A stretch of DNA of 64,000 nt from Vibrio rumoiensis (GTDB lineage Bacteria > Pseudomonadota > Gammaproteobacteria > Enterobacterales > Vibrionaceae), in assembly GCF_002218045.2 (NCBI RefSeq), contig NZ_AP018685.1, positions 2,046,001 to 2,110,000 on the forward strand, read 5' to 3'. Both the position numbers and the translations under genes were made by a program. Below, piece after piece: positions 52,784 through 61,941 of the stretch. Position 1 is the first letter of the stretch. The number at the start of each line of letters is the position of its first letter. The notes under the pieces were generated by a model, which saw nothing but the letters and a program-made list of their open reading frames with translations, made no database searches and was not told the DNA's origin.

Positions 52784-53107
52784 TTATACGTTGAAGCTTT
52801 CACCACAGCCACATTCACCTTTCACATTAGGGTTATTAAATTGAAAGCCTTCATTTAGCCCTTCTTTGACGAAATCGAGTTCCGTTCCATCTAGGTAAAC
52901 CAAGCTTTTAGGATCAATAATAACTTTCACCCCATCATGCTCAAAGGTTTGATCTTCTTCATTGAGTTGGTCAACGAACTCCAGAACATATGCCATACCA
53001 GAACACCCAGTCGTCCTTACACCTAAACGAAGACCTATGCCCTTGCCTCGGTTTTCCAAGAATGTTCTTACGCGATTTGCTGCCGCGTCTGTCATGGTGA
53101 TGGCCAT
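52784..53107 (-). CDS. iscA: A-type Fe-S carrier protein IscA
   Basis: A 107-residue carrier with the three conserved Cys: GCSGMAYVLEF and GECGCGESF. It receives clusters from IscU and passes them to [4Fe-4S] targets. Between iscU and hscB in the standard operon order, which decides against SufA or ErpA. Confidence 0.96.
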   Translation of the reverse strand: MAITMTDAAANRVRTFLENRGKGIGLRLGVRTTGCSGMAYVLEFVDQLNEEDQTFEHDGVKVIIDPKSLVYLDGTELDFVKEGLNEGFQFNNPNVKGECGCGESFNV

Positions 53108-53201
53108 ACTGCAACCTTGTGTATATCAATAAATGGGGTTAAAAATAAAAAAGATGCCTAAGTAAAATGGGAGAAGGCTTCTCCTTCCCCCAATTTTAAT
53201 A

Positions 53202-53585
53202 TTATTGCTGGTGTTTCTTTTTATAATCAGACACTGCTGCTTTAATTGCATCCTCTGCAAGAATTGAACAGTGAACTTTTACCGGTGGTAACGCCAATTC
53301 TTCTGCGATTTCAGAGTTTTTAATTGAAGCCGCTTCGTCTAAACTTTTGCCTTTTACCCATTCCGTTACGAGTGAGCTTGAAGCAATGGCTGAACCACAG
53401 CCGTAAGTTTTAAATTTCGCATCTTCGATAATGCCTTCTGGCGATACTTTAATTTGTAGTTTCATTACGTCACCACAAGCAGGAGCACCAACCATACCAC
53501 TACCGATAGAAGGATCTTCTTTATCAAAAGAACCAACGTTACGTGGGTTCTCATAATGTTCAATTACTTTTTCGCTATACGCCAT
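53202..53585 (-). CDS. iscU: Fe-S cluster scaffold IscU
   Basis: A 127-residue scaffold on which clusters are built. Conserved Cys: GAPACGDVMKL, YGCGSAIASSS and VHCSILAED, plus the Asp that tunes lability (ACGD). The HscA recognition motif LPPVK precedes the last Cys. Directly after iscS. Confidence 0.97.
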   Translation of the reverse strand: MAYSEKVIEHYENPRNVGSFDKEDPSIGSGMVGAPACGDVMKLQIKVSPEGIIEDAKFKTYGCGSAIASSSLVTEWVKGKSLDEAASIKNSEIAEELALPPVKVHCSILAEDAIKAAVSDYKKKHQQ

Positions 53586-53618
53586 AATGTTTACCTCGAA
53601 TCCTCTACTTCCTTGAGA

Positions 53619-54833
53619 TTAGTGATGTGCCCACTCAACGGTGTTCAAATCAATCCCTTCTTTGTACATGTCCCATAGTGGTGACATATCACGGAGTTTG
53701 TCTACTGCTACTCGAATTTGTTTAACGGCATAGTCAATTTCTTCTTCAGTGGTAAAACGACCAAAAGAAAAACGAACTGAGCTGTGAGCTAATTCATCAT
53801 CTAGCCCTAATGCACGTAGTACATATGAAGGCTCAAGGCTAGCAGAGGTACAAGCAGAACCCGAAGATACTGCAAGATCTTTTAATGCCATTAATAATGA
53901 CTCACCTTCAACAAATGCAAAGCTTACATTCAAGTTATTTGGTAGGCGCTGGTCAAGATCGCCATTAATGGTGACCGCTTCCATATCTTTGATGCCGTCC
54001 AATAAGCGATTACGCAATGCTAGTGCATGATCGTAATCTTTTTGCATGTCTTGTTTGGCAACGGCAAACGCTTCACCCATACCAACGATTTGGTGAGTTG
54101 CTAAAGTACCAGAGCGGAAACCACGTTCATGACCACCACCGTGCATTTGAGCTTCTAAACGAATACGCGGTTTACGGCGAACATAAAGAGCACCGATACC
54201 TTTAGGGCCATAAATTTTATGTGCCGACAAAGAAATCAAATCAACTTTTAATGCTTGAGTATCAATAGGTAATTTACCTGCTGATTGTGCTGCATCTACA
54301 TGAAAGATGGTTTTGTTAGCACGGCATAGCTCACCAATCGCGGCGATATCTTGAATAACACCGATCTCATTGTTGACATGCATAATAGATACTAAAACGG
54401 TATCTTCGCGTAACGCCGCTTTAAATTTTTCTAAATCAATTAAACCGTTACTTTCTGGCTCAAGATAAGTGACTTCATACCCTTCGCGCTCTAATTGGCG
54501 ACATGGGTCAAGCACCGCTTTATGTTCGGTTTTACAGGTGATGATATGCTTACCTTGCTTACCATAAAAGTGGGCTGCACCTTTAATGGCAAGGTTATCT
54601 GATTCTGTTGCACCAGATGTAAATACAATTTCACGTGGGTCAGCATTTAAGATGTCTGCAATTTGCTCACGAGCATGATCAACCGCTTCCTCTGCCTGCC
54701 AGCCAAATCGGTGAGAGCGAGAAGCTGGATTACCAAAGGTGCCATCCATCGTCATAAATTGAACCATTTTTTCAGCTACACGCTGATCAACAGGACATGT
54801 CGCTGAATAGTCAAAATAAATAGGCAGTTTCAT
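53619..54833 (-). CDS. iscS: Cysteine desulfurase IscS
   Basis: A 404-residue PLP enzyme that takes sulfur from cysteine for Fe-S clusters, thiamine and tRNA thiolation. PLP Lys in LSAHKIYGPKGIG; the mobile active-site loop with catalytic Cys is SSGSACTSASLEP. It starts MKLPIYFDYSATCPVD, and ends with the IscU-binding tail (EGIDLNTVEWAHH). Confidence 0.97.
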   Translation of the reverse strand: MKLPIYFDYSATCPVDQRVAEKMVQFMTMDGTFGNPASRSHRFGWQAEEAVDHAREQIADILNADPREIVFTSGATESDNLAIKGAAHFYGKQGKHIITCKTEHKAVLDPCRQLEREGYEVTYLEPESNGLIDLEKFKAALREDTVLVSIMHVNNEIGVIQDIAAIGELCRANKTIFHVDAAQSAGKLPIDTQALKVDLISLSAHKIYGPKGIGALYVRRKPRIRLEAQMHGGGHERGFRSGTLATHQIVGMGEAFAVAKQDMQKDYDHALALRNRLLDGIKDMEAVTINGDLDQRLPNNLNVSFAFVEGESLLMALKDLAVSSGSACTSASLEPSYVLRALGLDDELAHSSVRFSFGRFTTEEEIDYAVKQIRVAVDKLRDMSPLWDMYKEGIDLNTVEWAHH

Positions 54834-54867
54834 TCTTTACTCCAATGTGAAAACTTGTTGCTCAGCT

Positions 54868-55392
54868 TTAAGAGCGAGCATTCATACCAACAGTGTCCGC
54901 TTTATCATTCTTATCTGAAGCGTAATTGTTATTACCAAAGCTGTTATTCACTATTAGTTCAATATTTTGGCGCTCGGAAATATCAAGAACTTCACTGTTA
55001 ATCATCAGTTCTCCAAGCGTAATTCCATCCAAGAACTCACTGATGCGAGCACTCAAATCATGCCATAAAGTATGCGTTAAGCAGCGTACGCCACCTTGAC
55101 AATCGCCTTTACCTTGACATTTTGTTGCATCAACTGATTCATCGACAGCCGCAATTACAGTACCAACTGCAATTTCGTTCGCTTCAATACCTAGACGGTA
55201 ACCACCACCTGGGCCACGTACGCTCGCCACCAAACCAGCTTTACGTAATCGAGAGAAAAGTTGTTCCAAGTAAGATAATGAAATCCCTTGGCGTTCCGAA
55301 ATATCTGCTAGCGGCACAGGTCCTTGATTTGAATGTAAAGCCACATCCAACATTGCCGTTACCGCATATCTTCCTTTTGATGTAAGTCTCAT
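54868..55392 (-). CDS. iscR: Fe-S cluster-sensing regulator IscR
   Basis: A 174-residue Rrf2-family regulator. Winged helix (LTSKGRYAVTAMLDVALH, GISLSYLEQLFSRLRKAGLV) and the three cluster Cys in KCQGKGDCQGGVRCLTH, spaced as in E. coli (92/98/104). Holo-IscR represses its own operon. The open frame starts 16 codons earlier, but the ATG at 55392 gives the normal MRLTSKGRYAV start. Confidence 0.96.
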   Translation of the reverse strand: MRLTSKGRYAVTAMLDVALHSNQGPVPLADISERQGISLSYLEQLFSRLRKAGLVASVRGPGGGYRLGIEANEIAVGTVIAAVDESVDATKCQGKGDCQGGVRCLTHTLWHDLSARISEFLDGITLGELMINSEVLDISERQNIELIVNNSFGNNNYASDKNDKADTVGMNARS

Positions 55393-55433
55393 ATTGCCCG
55401 TACCCACAGTAAGTTTGTGGAGACTATGATTCC

Positions 55434-55483
55434 ATACCATAGTAAATTGGTCAAGTATTTATTTGACCAATTTAGTCAAGTAT
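55434..55483 (-). promoter_or_regulatory. isc promoter with two type-1 IscR sites
   Basis: On the minus strand two tandem copies start with ATACTTGAC: one at 55483-55460 (ATACTTGACTAAATTGGTCA) and one at 55458-55434 (ATACTTGACCAATTTACTAT, then GGTAT). Both match the IscR type-1 consensus ATASYYGACTRwwwYAGTCRRSTAT in most positions. The TTGACC in the second site also looks like the -35 box of the iscR promoter, with AATCAT near 55425 as a -10. Confidence 0.8.
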
Positions 55484-55493
55484 TCATAACCAC

Positions 55494-56240
55494 TTATTTT
55501 TCATCAGGAATTGATTTTTCGATAGAGGTTAGAATACCTCTTAACATGTTTAACTCTTGAACTTCAGGACGAGCGCGGCTAAATAAGCGGCGTAATTTAT
55601 TCATCACTAAATTCGGTTTATCTTTAGAGATAAACTGGGTCTTCAAGATGGTATTTTCAAGGTGTTGATAAAATAATTCTAATTCTTTGTGCCTTGGGTA
55701 TTCTTCTTCGACAGGCTCTGGATATTGACCGGCCTGTTTGTTCAACCAAGCCATTCGGATTTCATAACTTAACGTTTGTACCGCCATCGCTAGATTAAGC
55801 GAGCTATATTCAGGGTTTGCAGGAATGCAGACGTGATAATGACACTTTTGCAGCTCTTCGTTCGTTAGCCCGGTTCTTTCACGACCAAACACTAAAGCGA
55901 CTTTGCCTTTTTCCGCTTCTTGAATAAATTTTTCACCACACTCTCGAGGCTCAAGCATTGGCCATTCAAGTGTACGAGAACGCGCACTTGAGCCTACAAC
56001 TAATGCACAGTCCGAAACCGCTTCATCTAAAGTTTCTACAATGAGTGCGTTTTCGGCCACATCTCCGGCACCTGAGGCCAAAGAAAGAGTTTGCTCATCA
56101 ACTCGACATTGCGGTGAAACTAAAACTAACTCAGTTAGCCCCATCACCTTCATCGCTCTCGCCGCTGAACCTATATTCCCAGAATGTGAGGTACCAACTA
56201 AAATTACTTTTACATTGTCTAGCATTGCAGTCTTCGTCAT
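55494..56240 (-). CDS. trmJ: tRNA (cytidine/uridine-2'-O)-methyltransferase TrmJ
   Basis: A 248-residue SPOUT methyltransferase that modifies position 32 of tRNAs. The knot motifs are ALVFGRERTGLTNEEL and CHYHVCIPANPEYSSLNLAMAVQ, with the N-terminal VILVGTSHSGNIGSAARAMKVM. A later ATG at 56225 (MLDNVKVI) is an alternative start closer to the E. coli N-terminus. Lies beyond iscR, as in E. coli. Confidence 0.94.
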   Translation of the reverse strand: MTKTAMLDNVKVILVGTSHSGNIGSAARAMKVMGLTELVLVSPQCRVDEQTLSLASGAGDVAENALIVETLDEAVSDCALVVGSSARSRTLEWPMLEPRECGEKFIQEAEKGKVALVFGRERTGLTNEELQKCHYHVCIPANPEYSSLNLAMAVQTLSYEIRMAWLNKQAGQYPEPVEEEYPRHKELELFYQHLENTILKTQFISKDKPNLVMNKLRRLFSRARPEVQELNMLRGILTSIEKSIPDEK

Positions 56241-56349
56241 AGTGAAAAATTGCGTTCATAATATCATACTCCTAGTTAAATAAATGCCACCTTAATAGAG
56301 ACTCATTACGACTGAACAAAAAATAGACGCTTTCTATTTAAATAAACTC

Positions 56350-56358
56350 TGGTATACT
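56350..56358 (+). promoter_or_regulatory. Extended -10 promoter of suhB
   Basis: TGGTATACT is an extended -10 box (TGn plus TATACT) 44 bases before the suhB ATG. The -35 region is poor, which extended -10 promoters tolerate. Confidence 0.5.
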
Positions 56359-56401
56359 GCACGCCGCTTTTTCGTTCTTTAACATCCGTTGGGAAAATTA
56401 T

Positions 56402-57205
56402 ATGCATCCTATGCTAAATATCGCTATTCGTGCTGCACGAATGGCTGGCAACCATATTGCAAAATCATTAGAAAATACTGACAAGATTGAATCTACTCAA
56501 AAAGGTCAGAACGACTTTGTCACAAATGTCGACAGAGAAGCAGAACAACTGATTATCGATACCATTAAGAAGTCTTACCCTGATCACTGCATCGTTGGTG
56601 AAGAAGGTGGTTCTATTCAAGGTAAAGATACTGATGTTCAATGGATCATTGACCCACTGGATGGCACGAATAACTTTGTAAAAGGTTTCCCTCACTTTTC
56701 AGTTTCAATTGCTGTGCGTATGCGCGGTAAAACAGAAGTTGCTTGTGTTTACGATCCAATTCGTAATGAGCTATTTACCGCTCAACGTGGTTCTGGCGCA
56801 CAATTAAACAATGCTCGTCTACGTATTAACCCAATTAAAGATTTAAATGGTGCCATTCTTGCGACTGGTTTCCCATTTAAACAAAAGCAACACGCTGAAA
56901 GCTTCGTAAAAATCGTGGGCGGTCTATTCACTGAATGTTCTGATTTCCGTCGTACAGGCTCTGCAGCGCTTGATTTATGCTACTTAGCATCAGGCCGTGT
57001 TGATGGTTTCTTTGAACTTGGTTTGAAACCTTGGGATATTGCTGCAGGTGAGCTTATTGCTCGTGAAGCTGGTGCTATCTTGACTGACTTCTCTGGAAAC
57101 ACAAACTACCTTACTTCTGGAAACTTAGTGGCTTCAAGTGCACGTGGTGTGAAGAGCATTTTAAAACACGTTCGTGAACATGCTAACGAAGGTATGTTGA
57201 AGTAA
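56402..57205 (+). CDS. suhB: Inositol-1-monophosphatase / NusA-associated factor SuhB
   Basis: A 267-residue Mg-dependent phosphatase. Metal-site motifs: VGEEGG near residue 74, DPLDGTNNFVKGFPHFSVSIA near 88 (in part), and WDIAAGELIAREAGA near 216. SuhB also acts in the rRNA antitermination complex. It is divergent from trmJ, the typical vibrio and enterobacterial arrangement. Confidence 0.96.
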   Translation: MHPMLNIAIRAARMAGNHIAKSLENTDKIESTQKGQNDFVTNVDREAEQLIIDTIKKSYPDHCIVGEEGGSIQGKDTDVQWIIDPLDGTNNFVKGFPHFSVSIAVRMRGKTEVACVYDPIRNELFTAQRGSGAQLNNARLRINPIKDLNGAILATGFPFKQKQHAESFVKIVGGLFTECSDFRRTGSAALDLCYLASGRVDGFFELGLKPWDIAAGELIAREAGAILTDFSGNTNYLTSGNLVASSARGVKSILKHVREHANEGMLK

Positions 57206-57224
57206 TTCAGCCTTTCATCGAATA

Positions 57225-57256
57225 AAAAACGCCCGTTGAGTCTCAGCGGGCGTTTT
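57225..57256. terminator. Rho-independent terminator of suhB
   Basis: AAAAACGCCCG/CGGGCGTTTTT (57225-57235 with 57246-57256) with TGAG/CTCA further pairing inside. Strong, with T tract on the plus strand. Confidence 0.93.
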
Positions 57257-57265
57257 TGTATCTGC

Positions 57266-57356
57266 GTTTCTCGTTTCTCGTTTCTCGTTTCTCGTTTCTC
57301 GTTTCTCGTTTCTCGTTTCTCGTTTCTCGTTTCTCGTTTCTCGTTTCTCGTTTCTC
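57266..57356. repeat. Heptanucleotide tandem array, GTTTCTC x13
   Basis: Thirteen perfect copies of GTTTCTC lie between the suhB and secF terminators, so the array is outside both transcripts. The unit differs by a single base from the GTGTCTC array at 12059. Because seven is not a multiple of three, any apparent peptide (repeating VSRFSFL) is an artefact. Confidence 0.95.
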
Positions 57357-57364
57357 GAGCTAAT

Positions 57365-57401
57365 AAAAAAGGCTTTGAGTCAAAAACTCAAAGCCTTTTT
57401 T
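57365..57401. terminator. Bidirectional Rho-independent terminator of secF
   Basis: A 16-bp perfect stem (57365-57380 with 57386-57401), loop CAAAA, with A and T tracts on the two sides. It lies 15 bases after the secF stop. Confidence 0.93.
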
Positions 57402-57416
57402 TGATCGGGTACCAGA

Positions 57417-58367
57417 TTAAGGAATCATAGACTCTTGGTCTGCACCTTCTTTCTCAACTTGTGTTGGCATCAAGTGCTCACGGGTTAAGCCTAGTTTCAA
57501 TGCTAAGGCTGAAGCCACGTAAATTGACGAGTAAGTACCTACGGTAATACCAAGCAATAATGCTAATGCAAAACCGTGGATATTTGCACCACCTTGAGTG
57601 AACAAAGCAATAACTACAAACAAAGTCGTACCCGAAGTAATCAAAGTACGGCTCAATGTTTGTGTGATTGAATGGTTCATGATATCGCCAGGTAGACCAT
57701 TACGCATTTTACGGAAGTTTTCACGAATACGGTCAAATACTACGATAGTATCATTGAGTGAATAACCCACTACCGTCAACAATGCTGCGACGATAGTTAA
57801 ATCAATTTCAATTTGTAGCAGTGAGAATATACCGAGTGTAATGGTCACATCGTGTGCTAGTGCAAGTACCGCACCAGCAGACAAGCGCCACTCAAAACGT
57901 ATCGATACATACATTAAGATACAAAGAAGCGAGATAAGAATCGCTAAACCACCCGCTTCGGCTAACTCATCGCCAACGTTAGGTCCAACGAACTCAATAC
58001 GTTTAAGTGTAACCTGATCACCCGTACCTTGCTTTAATGACTCAAGTACTTGGTTACCAATCACTTCACCTTTTGCATCTTCGCGTGGGCGCATACGTAC
58101 CATCACGTCACGAGCAGAACCAAAATTTTGTACTGTAGCATCGGCAAAGCCATCTTTAGCAAGAGCTTCACGCAATACAGGTAAGTTTGCCGGGTGCTCA
58201 AATGAGACCTCAATTAAAGTACCACCGGTAAAATCGAGTCCCCAGTTAAACCATTTGGTTGAAATAGTAAACAAAGATGCAGCGATCATTAAGCCAGAGA
58301 ACACAAAGGCAAACTTAGACCAACGCATAAAGTCGATCGCTTTGTTAGCTTTCAATATTTGAAACAT
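57417..58367 (-). CDS. secF: Protein translocase subunit SecF
   Basis: A 316-residue RND-like inner-membrane protein with six helices and one periplasmic domain. Motifs: FTGGTLIEVSFEHP near residue 40, VGYSLNDTIVVFDRIRENF (helix 4) and SRTLITSGTTLFVV. With SecD and YajC it uses the proton gradient to pull proteins across. Nine bases follow the secD stop. Confidence 0.96.
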   Translation of the reverse strand: MFQILKANKAIDFMRWSKFAFVFSGLMIAASLFTISTKWFNWGLDFTGGTLIEVSFEHPANLPVLREALAKDGFADATVQNFGSARDVMVRMRPREDAKGEVIGNQVLESLKQGTGDQVTLKRIEFVGPNVGDELAEAGGLAILISLLCILMYVSIRFEWRLSAGAVLALAHDVTITLGIFSLLQIEIDLTIVAALLTVVGYSLNDTIVVFDRIRENFRKMRNGLPGDIMNHSITQTLSRTLITSGTTLFVVIALFTQGGANIHGFALALLLGITVGTYSSIYVASALALKLGLTREHLMPTQVEKEGADQESMIP

Positions 58368-58376
58368 GACTCTTCC

Positions 58377-60227
58377 TTAGATCGACAATTTCTTGATATT
58401 ACGCTTACCGCCATACATCAGGTTAACCACACAGCGTGTGCCGATAATAGCCGTAAACATAGACGTTAAAATACCGATAGACAGAGTAACGGCAAAGCCT
58501 TTAATCGCACCTGTACCCACAGCAAATAGAATAATTGCCGTGATAAGCGTGGTAATGTTTGCATCTGCAATGGTACTGAAGGCATTGGCATAACCTTGGT
58601 GAATCGCTTGTTGAGGACTACGTCCTTCTTTCAACTCTTCACGTATCCGCTCAAAGATAAGTACGTTAGCATCCACCGCCATACCGACCGTTAATACGAT
58701 ACCGGCAATACCCGGCAAGGTCATCGTCGCCCCTGGAATCAACGACATCACACCAATAATCAATACTAGGTTGGCCATTAATGCCATATTGGCAATCAAA
58801 CCAAAACGACGGTAATAAATCAGAGTAAATAGCATTACCGCTACCATACCCCAAATACAAGCTTGAATACCTTTATCAATGTTTTGTTGCCCCATTGATG
58901 GACCAATGGTGCGCTCTTCTACAATTGAAATCGGCGCAATCAAAGCACCTGCACGTAGCAACAGTGCCAAGTTGTGTGCTTCTGCCGCTGAATCAATACC
59001 AGTAATACGGAAACTACGGCCTAACGCTGATTGAATGGTTGCTTGGTTAATCACTTCTTCGTGTTTAGCCAGAACCACATTTCCTTTCTCATTACGTTTG
59101 CCGCTGTCTTTGTATTCGGTAAAGACGGTCGCCATTAATTTACCAATGTTTTTTCTAGAGAAATCAGCCATTTTATTGCCGCCTTCACTATCAAGAGAAA
59201 TATTGACTTGAGGGCGACCATATTCATCCGTACTAGAGCTTGCATCAGTAATGCTTGAACCACCAAGGATCACGCGCTTTTTAAGCACGGCTGGGCGGCC
59301 ATCTTTATCAAACTTAACTTCGCTACCCGGTGGTACACGCCCTGCTGCCGCTGCTGCCAAATCGGCTTTATCATCGACTTCACGGAATTCAAGTGTTGCG
59401 GTCGCACCAAGAATTTCTTTTGCACGAGCGGTATCTTGAACACCAGGTAATTCAACTACAATGCGGCTAGCACCTTGGCGTTGAACAAGTGGCTCAGCAA
59501 CCCCTAATTCATTAACACGGTTACGTAAAATAGTAATGTTCTGCTCAACAGCATAATTACGAATTTCAAGTAAGCGTGCTTCGTTAAACTTAGCAACTAA
59601 CGTATTGTTTTTGCCTTCTGTAAACACCATATCGCGGTGCTTATCTGAAAGAATCGTTTTAGCTTGTTCAAGCTGTTCTTCATTACGTAAAACAACTTCA
59701 ACCGCTTCTTTACCAGAAGGACGAATAGCACGGTAGCGAATACGCTCATCACGAAGATCACTACGGAAAGATTCTTCTTGTTGACCAATTAATTTTTCCA
59801 TCGCAGCATCCATATCCACTTCCATTAAGAAGTGAACACCACCACGCAAATCAAGGCCAAGCTTCATAGGTGTAGCACCGATAGAGTCAAGCCAACTCGG
59901 TGTCGCAGGAGCAAGGTTTAACGCAACGATGTAATCTTTACCAATCGATTGGTTAATTAAGTCGCGAGCACTGATTTGAGTATCAGTATCTTTAAAACGA
60001 ATGAGAACTGAACCGTTTTCTAATGCAACAGATTTGGTTTCAAGATCTTTTTCTTTTAATACGGTATTTATAGAATCCAGTGTAGACATGTCAACTGAGG
60101 CGCCTCGCGCCCCAGTGACTTGTACCGCAGGATCTTCACCGTAAATATTTGGAAGGGCATAAAGTGCACTGATTAAGATGACTGTAGCCACCATCAGATA
60201 CTTCCACAACGGGTAACGGTTTAGCAC
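58377..60227 (-). CDS. secD: Protein translocase subunit SecD
   Basis: A 616-residue RND-like translocase subunit. N-terminal helix, then large periplasmic P1 domain (LGLDLRGGVHFLMEV starts the conserved part near residue 118), and six membrane helices with GMAVDANVLIFERIREEL and NAFSTIADANITTLI. The length matches E. coli SecD. Located between yajC and secF. Confidence 0.97.
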   Translation of the reverse strand: MLNRYPLWKYLMVATVILISALYALPNIYGEDPAVQVTGARGASVDMSTLDSINTVLKEKDLETKSVALENGSVLIRFKDTDTQISARDLINQSIGKDYIVALNLAPATPSWLDSIGATPMKLGLDLRGGVHFLMEVDMDAAMEKLIGQQEESFRSDLRDERIRYRAIRPSGKEAVEVVLRNEEQLEQAKTILSDKHRDMVFTEGKNNTLVAKFNEARLLEIRNYAVEQNITILRNRVNELGVAEPLVQRQGASRIVVELPGVQDTARAKEILGATATLEFREVDDKADLAAAAAGRVPPGSEVKFDKDGRPAVLKKRVILGGSSITDASSSTDEYGRPQVNISLDSEGGNKMADFSRKNIGKLMATVFTEYKDSGKRNEKGNVVLAKHEEVINQATIQSALGRSFRITGIDSAAEAHNLALLLRAGALIAPISIVEERTIGPSMGQQNIDKGIQACIWGMVAVMLFTLIYYRRFGLIANMALMANLVLIIGVMSLIPGATMTLPGIAGIVLTVGMAVDANVLIFERIREELKEGRSPQQAIHQGYANAFSTIADANITTLITAIILFAVGTGAIKGFAVTLSIGILTSMFTAIIGTRCVVNLMYGGKRNIKKLSI

Positions 60228-60266
60228 AGCGGATATCCTTTAGCTTTTATAGCTAACTAACTATAA

Positions 60267-60599
60267 TTAAAGAGATTTAAGCGTACCTTTAGGTAACACA
60301 GCCGTAACGAAATCTTTTTTGATTGTTACTTCATTATTTTCATTTAAAGCTAATAGGATGTAGTCATTATCGTCTGAAATTTTAACGATTTTACCTACAA
60401 GACCACCGCCCGTTAACACTTCATCACCTTTTGACATGGCTGCCATTAAATTTTTGTGCTCTTTTACTCGTTTCGCTTGAGGGCGATAAATCATGAAGTA
60501 AAAAATAACCGCAAACATACCAAGCATGATGAACATTTCCATGCCACCGCCAGCAGGGCCTGAACTTGCAGCGTGTGCTTCTGAAATAAATAAGCTCAT
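60267..60599 (-). CDS. yajC: Sec translocon accessory protein YajC
   Basis: A 110-residue single-span protein: hydrophobic helix FIMLGMFAVIFYFMIYRPQAKR near residue 22 (in part), then a cytoplasmic domain with GDEVLTGGGLVGKIVKI. Partner of SecDF. Short gaps to tgt and secD support one operon. Confidence 0.95.
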   Translation of the reverse strand: MSLFISEAHAASSGPAGGGMEMFIMLGMFAVIFYFMIYRPQAKRVKEHKNLMAAMSKGDEVLTGGGLVGKIVKISDDNDYILLALNENNEVTIKKDFVTAVLPKGTLKSL

Positions 60600-60702
60600 T
60601 AAAACATTTCCTTTTTTCTGATTTTGATAATTTGATTATAAATTGGGGTGCTCTCTACTTTTTTCAAGGCAAAGAGCAGCTTAACCCATTAAAAATACGA
60701 TG

Positions 60703-61854
60703 TTATTGTGATGAATCACTCATTCGTAGTTCTTTTTGTAGTGGTGGTACTTCTCGATCACGACGTGCATAAAACTCTTGCACGAATTCATCGAAACGAT
60801 CTTCATCAATGGCTAAGCGAATACTTGCCATTAAACGTTGATAATAACGAAGATTATGGATGGTGTTTAAACGCGCACCTAAAATCTCATTACAACGATC
60901 AAGATGATGTAAGTATGATTTCGAGTAATTCTTACAAGTGTAACAATCACAATGTGGATCTAAAGCTGATGTATCGGTTTTATGTGACGCATTACGAATC
61001 TTAACTACGCCACCTGTGACAAACAGATGCCCGTTACGCGCATTTCGAGTTGGCATTACACAGTCGAACATATCAATCCCACGACGTACACCTTCAACTA
61101 AATCTTCCGGTTTGCCAACCCCCATTAAGTAACGAGGTTTGTCTTCCGGTAGTTGTGGGCAGGTATGTTCTAACATATGGTGCATGTCTTCTTTAGGCTC
61201 ACCAACCGCTAATCCGCCGACAGCATAACCATCAAAGCCAATTTCAGTTAGCCCTTTAACCGAAACATCACGTAAATCACCGTATACACCACCTTGAACA
61301 ATACCGAATAACGCATTTGGGTTTTCTAACTTACCGAAATGATCACGGCTACGTTGAGCCCAACGCAACGACATTTCCATCGATTTTCTTGCTTCTTCAT
61401 GTGTCGCTGGGTATGGGGTACATTCGTCAAAAATCATCACGATGTCAGACCCGAGATCTTTTTGAATTTCCATCGACTTTTCAGCGTCCATAAAAATTCG
61501 ATCGCCATTCACAGGATTACGAAAGTGCACACCTTCTTCGGTGATCTTACGCATTTTACCTAAGCTAAAAACTTGAAAACCGCCTGAGTCAGTTAAAATA
61601 GGGCCTTGCCAGTTCATAAAATCATGCAAGTCACCGTGCAATTTCATGACTTCTTGACCAGGACGAAGCCATAAGTGGAAAGTATTACCAAGCAAAATTT
61701 CTGCGCCAGTCTCTTTCACTTCTTCTGGTGTCATCCCCTTTACGGTACCGTAAGTGCCTACAGGCATGAATGCAGGCGTTTCAACAGACCCACGCTTAAA
61801 GGTTAAACGTCCCCGGCGAGCAACGCCGTCTTTTTTAATTAGTTCGTATTTCAC
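60703..61854 (-). CDS. tgt: Queuine/preQ1 tRNA-guanine transglycosylase
   Basis: A 383-residue TIM-barrel enzyme that swaps guanine-34 of Asp, Asn, His and Tyr tRNAs for preQ1. Catalytic Asp in ILTDSGGFQVFSL and CVMPTRNARNG; the zinc site is CDCYTCKNYSKSYLHHL. GTG at 61854 is preferred, with GGAGG four bases upstream; the frame is open 14 codons further but without a ribosome site. Between queA and yajC, the classical order. Confidence 0.96.
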   Translation of the reverse strand: MKYELIKKDGVARRGRLTFKRGSVETPAFMPVGTYGTVKGMTPEEVKETGAEILLGNTFHLWLRPGQEVMKLHGDLHDFMNWQGPILTDSGGFQVFSLGKMRKITEEGVHFRNPVNGDRIFMDAEKSMEIQKDLGSDIVMIFDECTPYPATHEEARKSMEMSLRWAQRSRDHFGKLENPNALFGIVQGGVYGDLRDVSVKGLTEIGFDGYAVGGLAVGEPKEDMHHMLEHTCPQLPEDKPRYLMGVGKPEDLVEGVRRGIDMFDCVMPTRNARNGHLFVTGGVVKIRNASHKTDTSALDPHCDCYTCKNYSKSYLHHLDRCNEILGARLNTIHNLRYYQRLMASIRLAIDEDRFDEFVQEFYARRDREVPPLQKELRMSDSSQ

Positions 61855-61941
61855 GAAGCCTCCAAAATGTCGGATAAACAGTCCAACGAAAACCAAGTCT
61901 CGATAAAGTGAGTCTTGTTTATTGAGTAACGAAATTCGAAA

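Noticed and set aside
57236..57430. 64-codon ORF with repeating VSRFSFL
   Set aside because: It is only the translation of the 7-base tandem array and two terminators.
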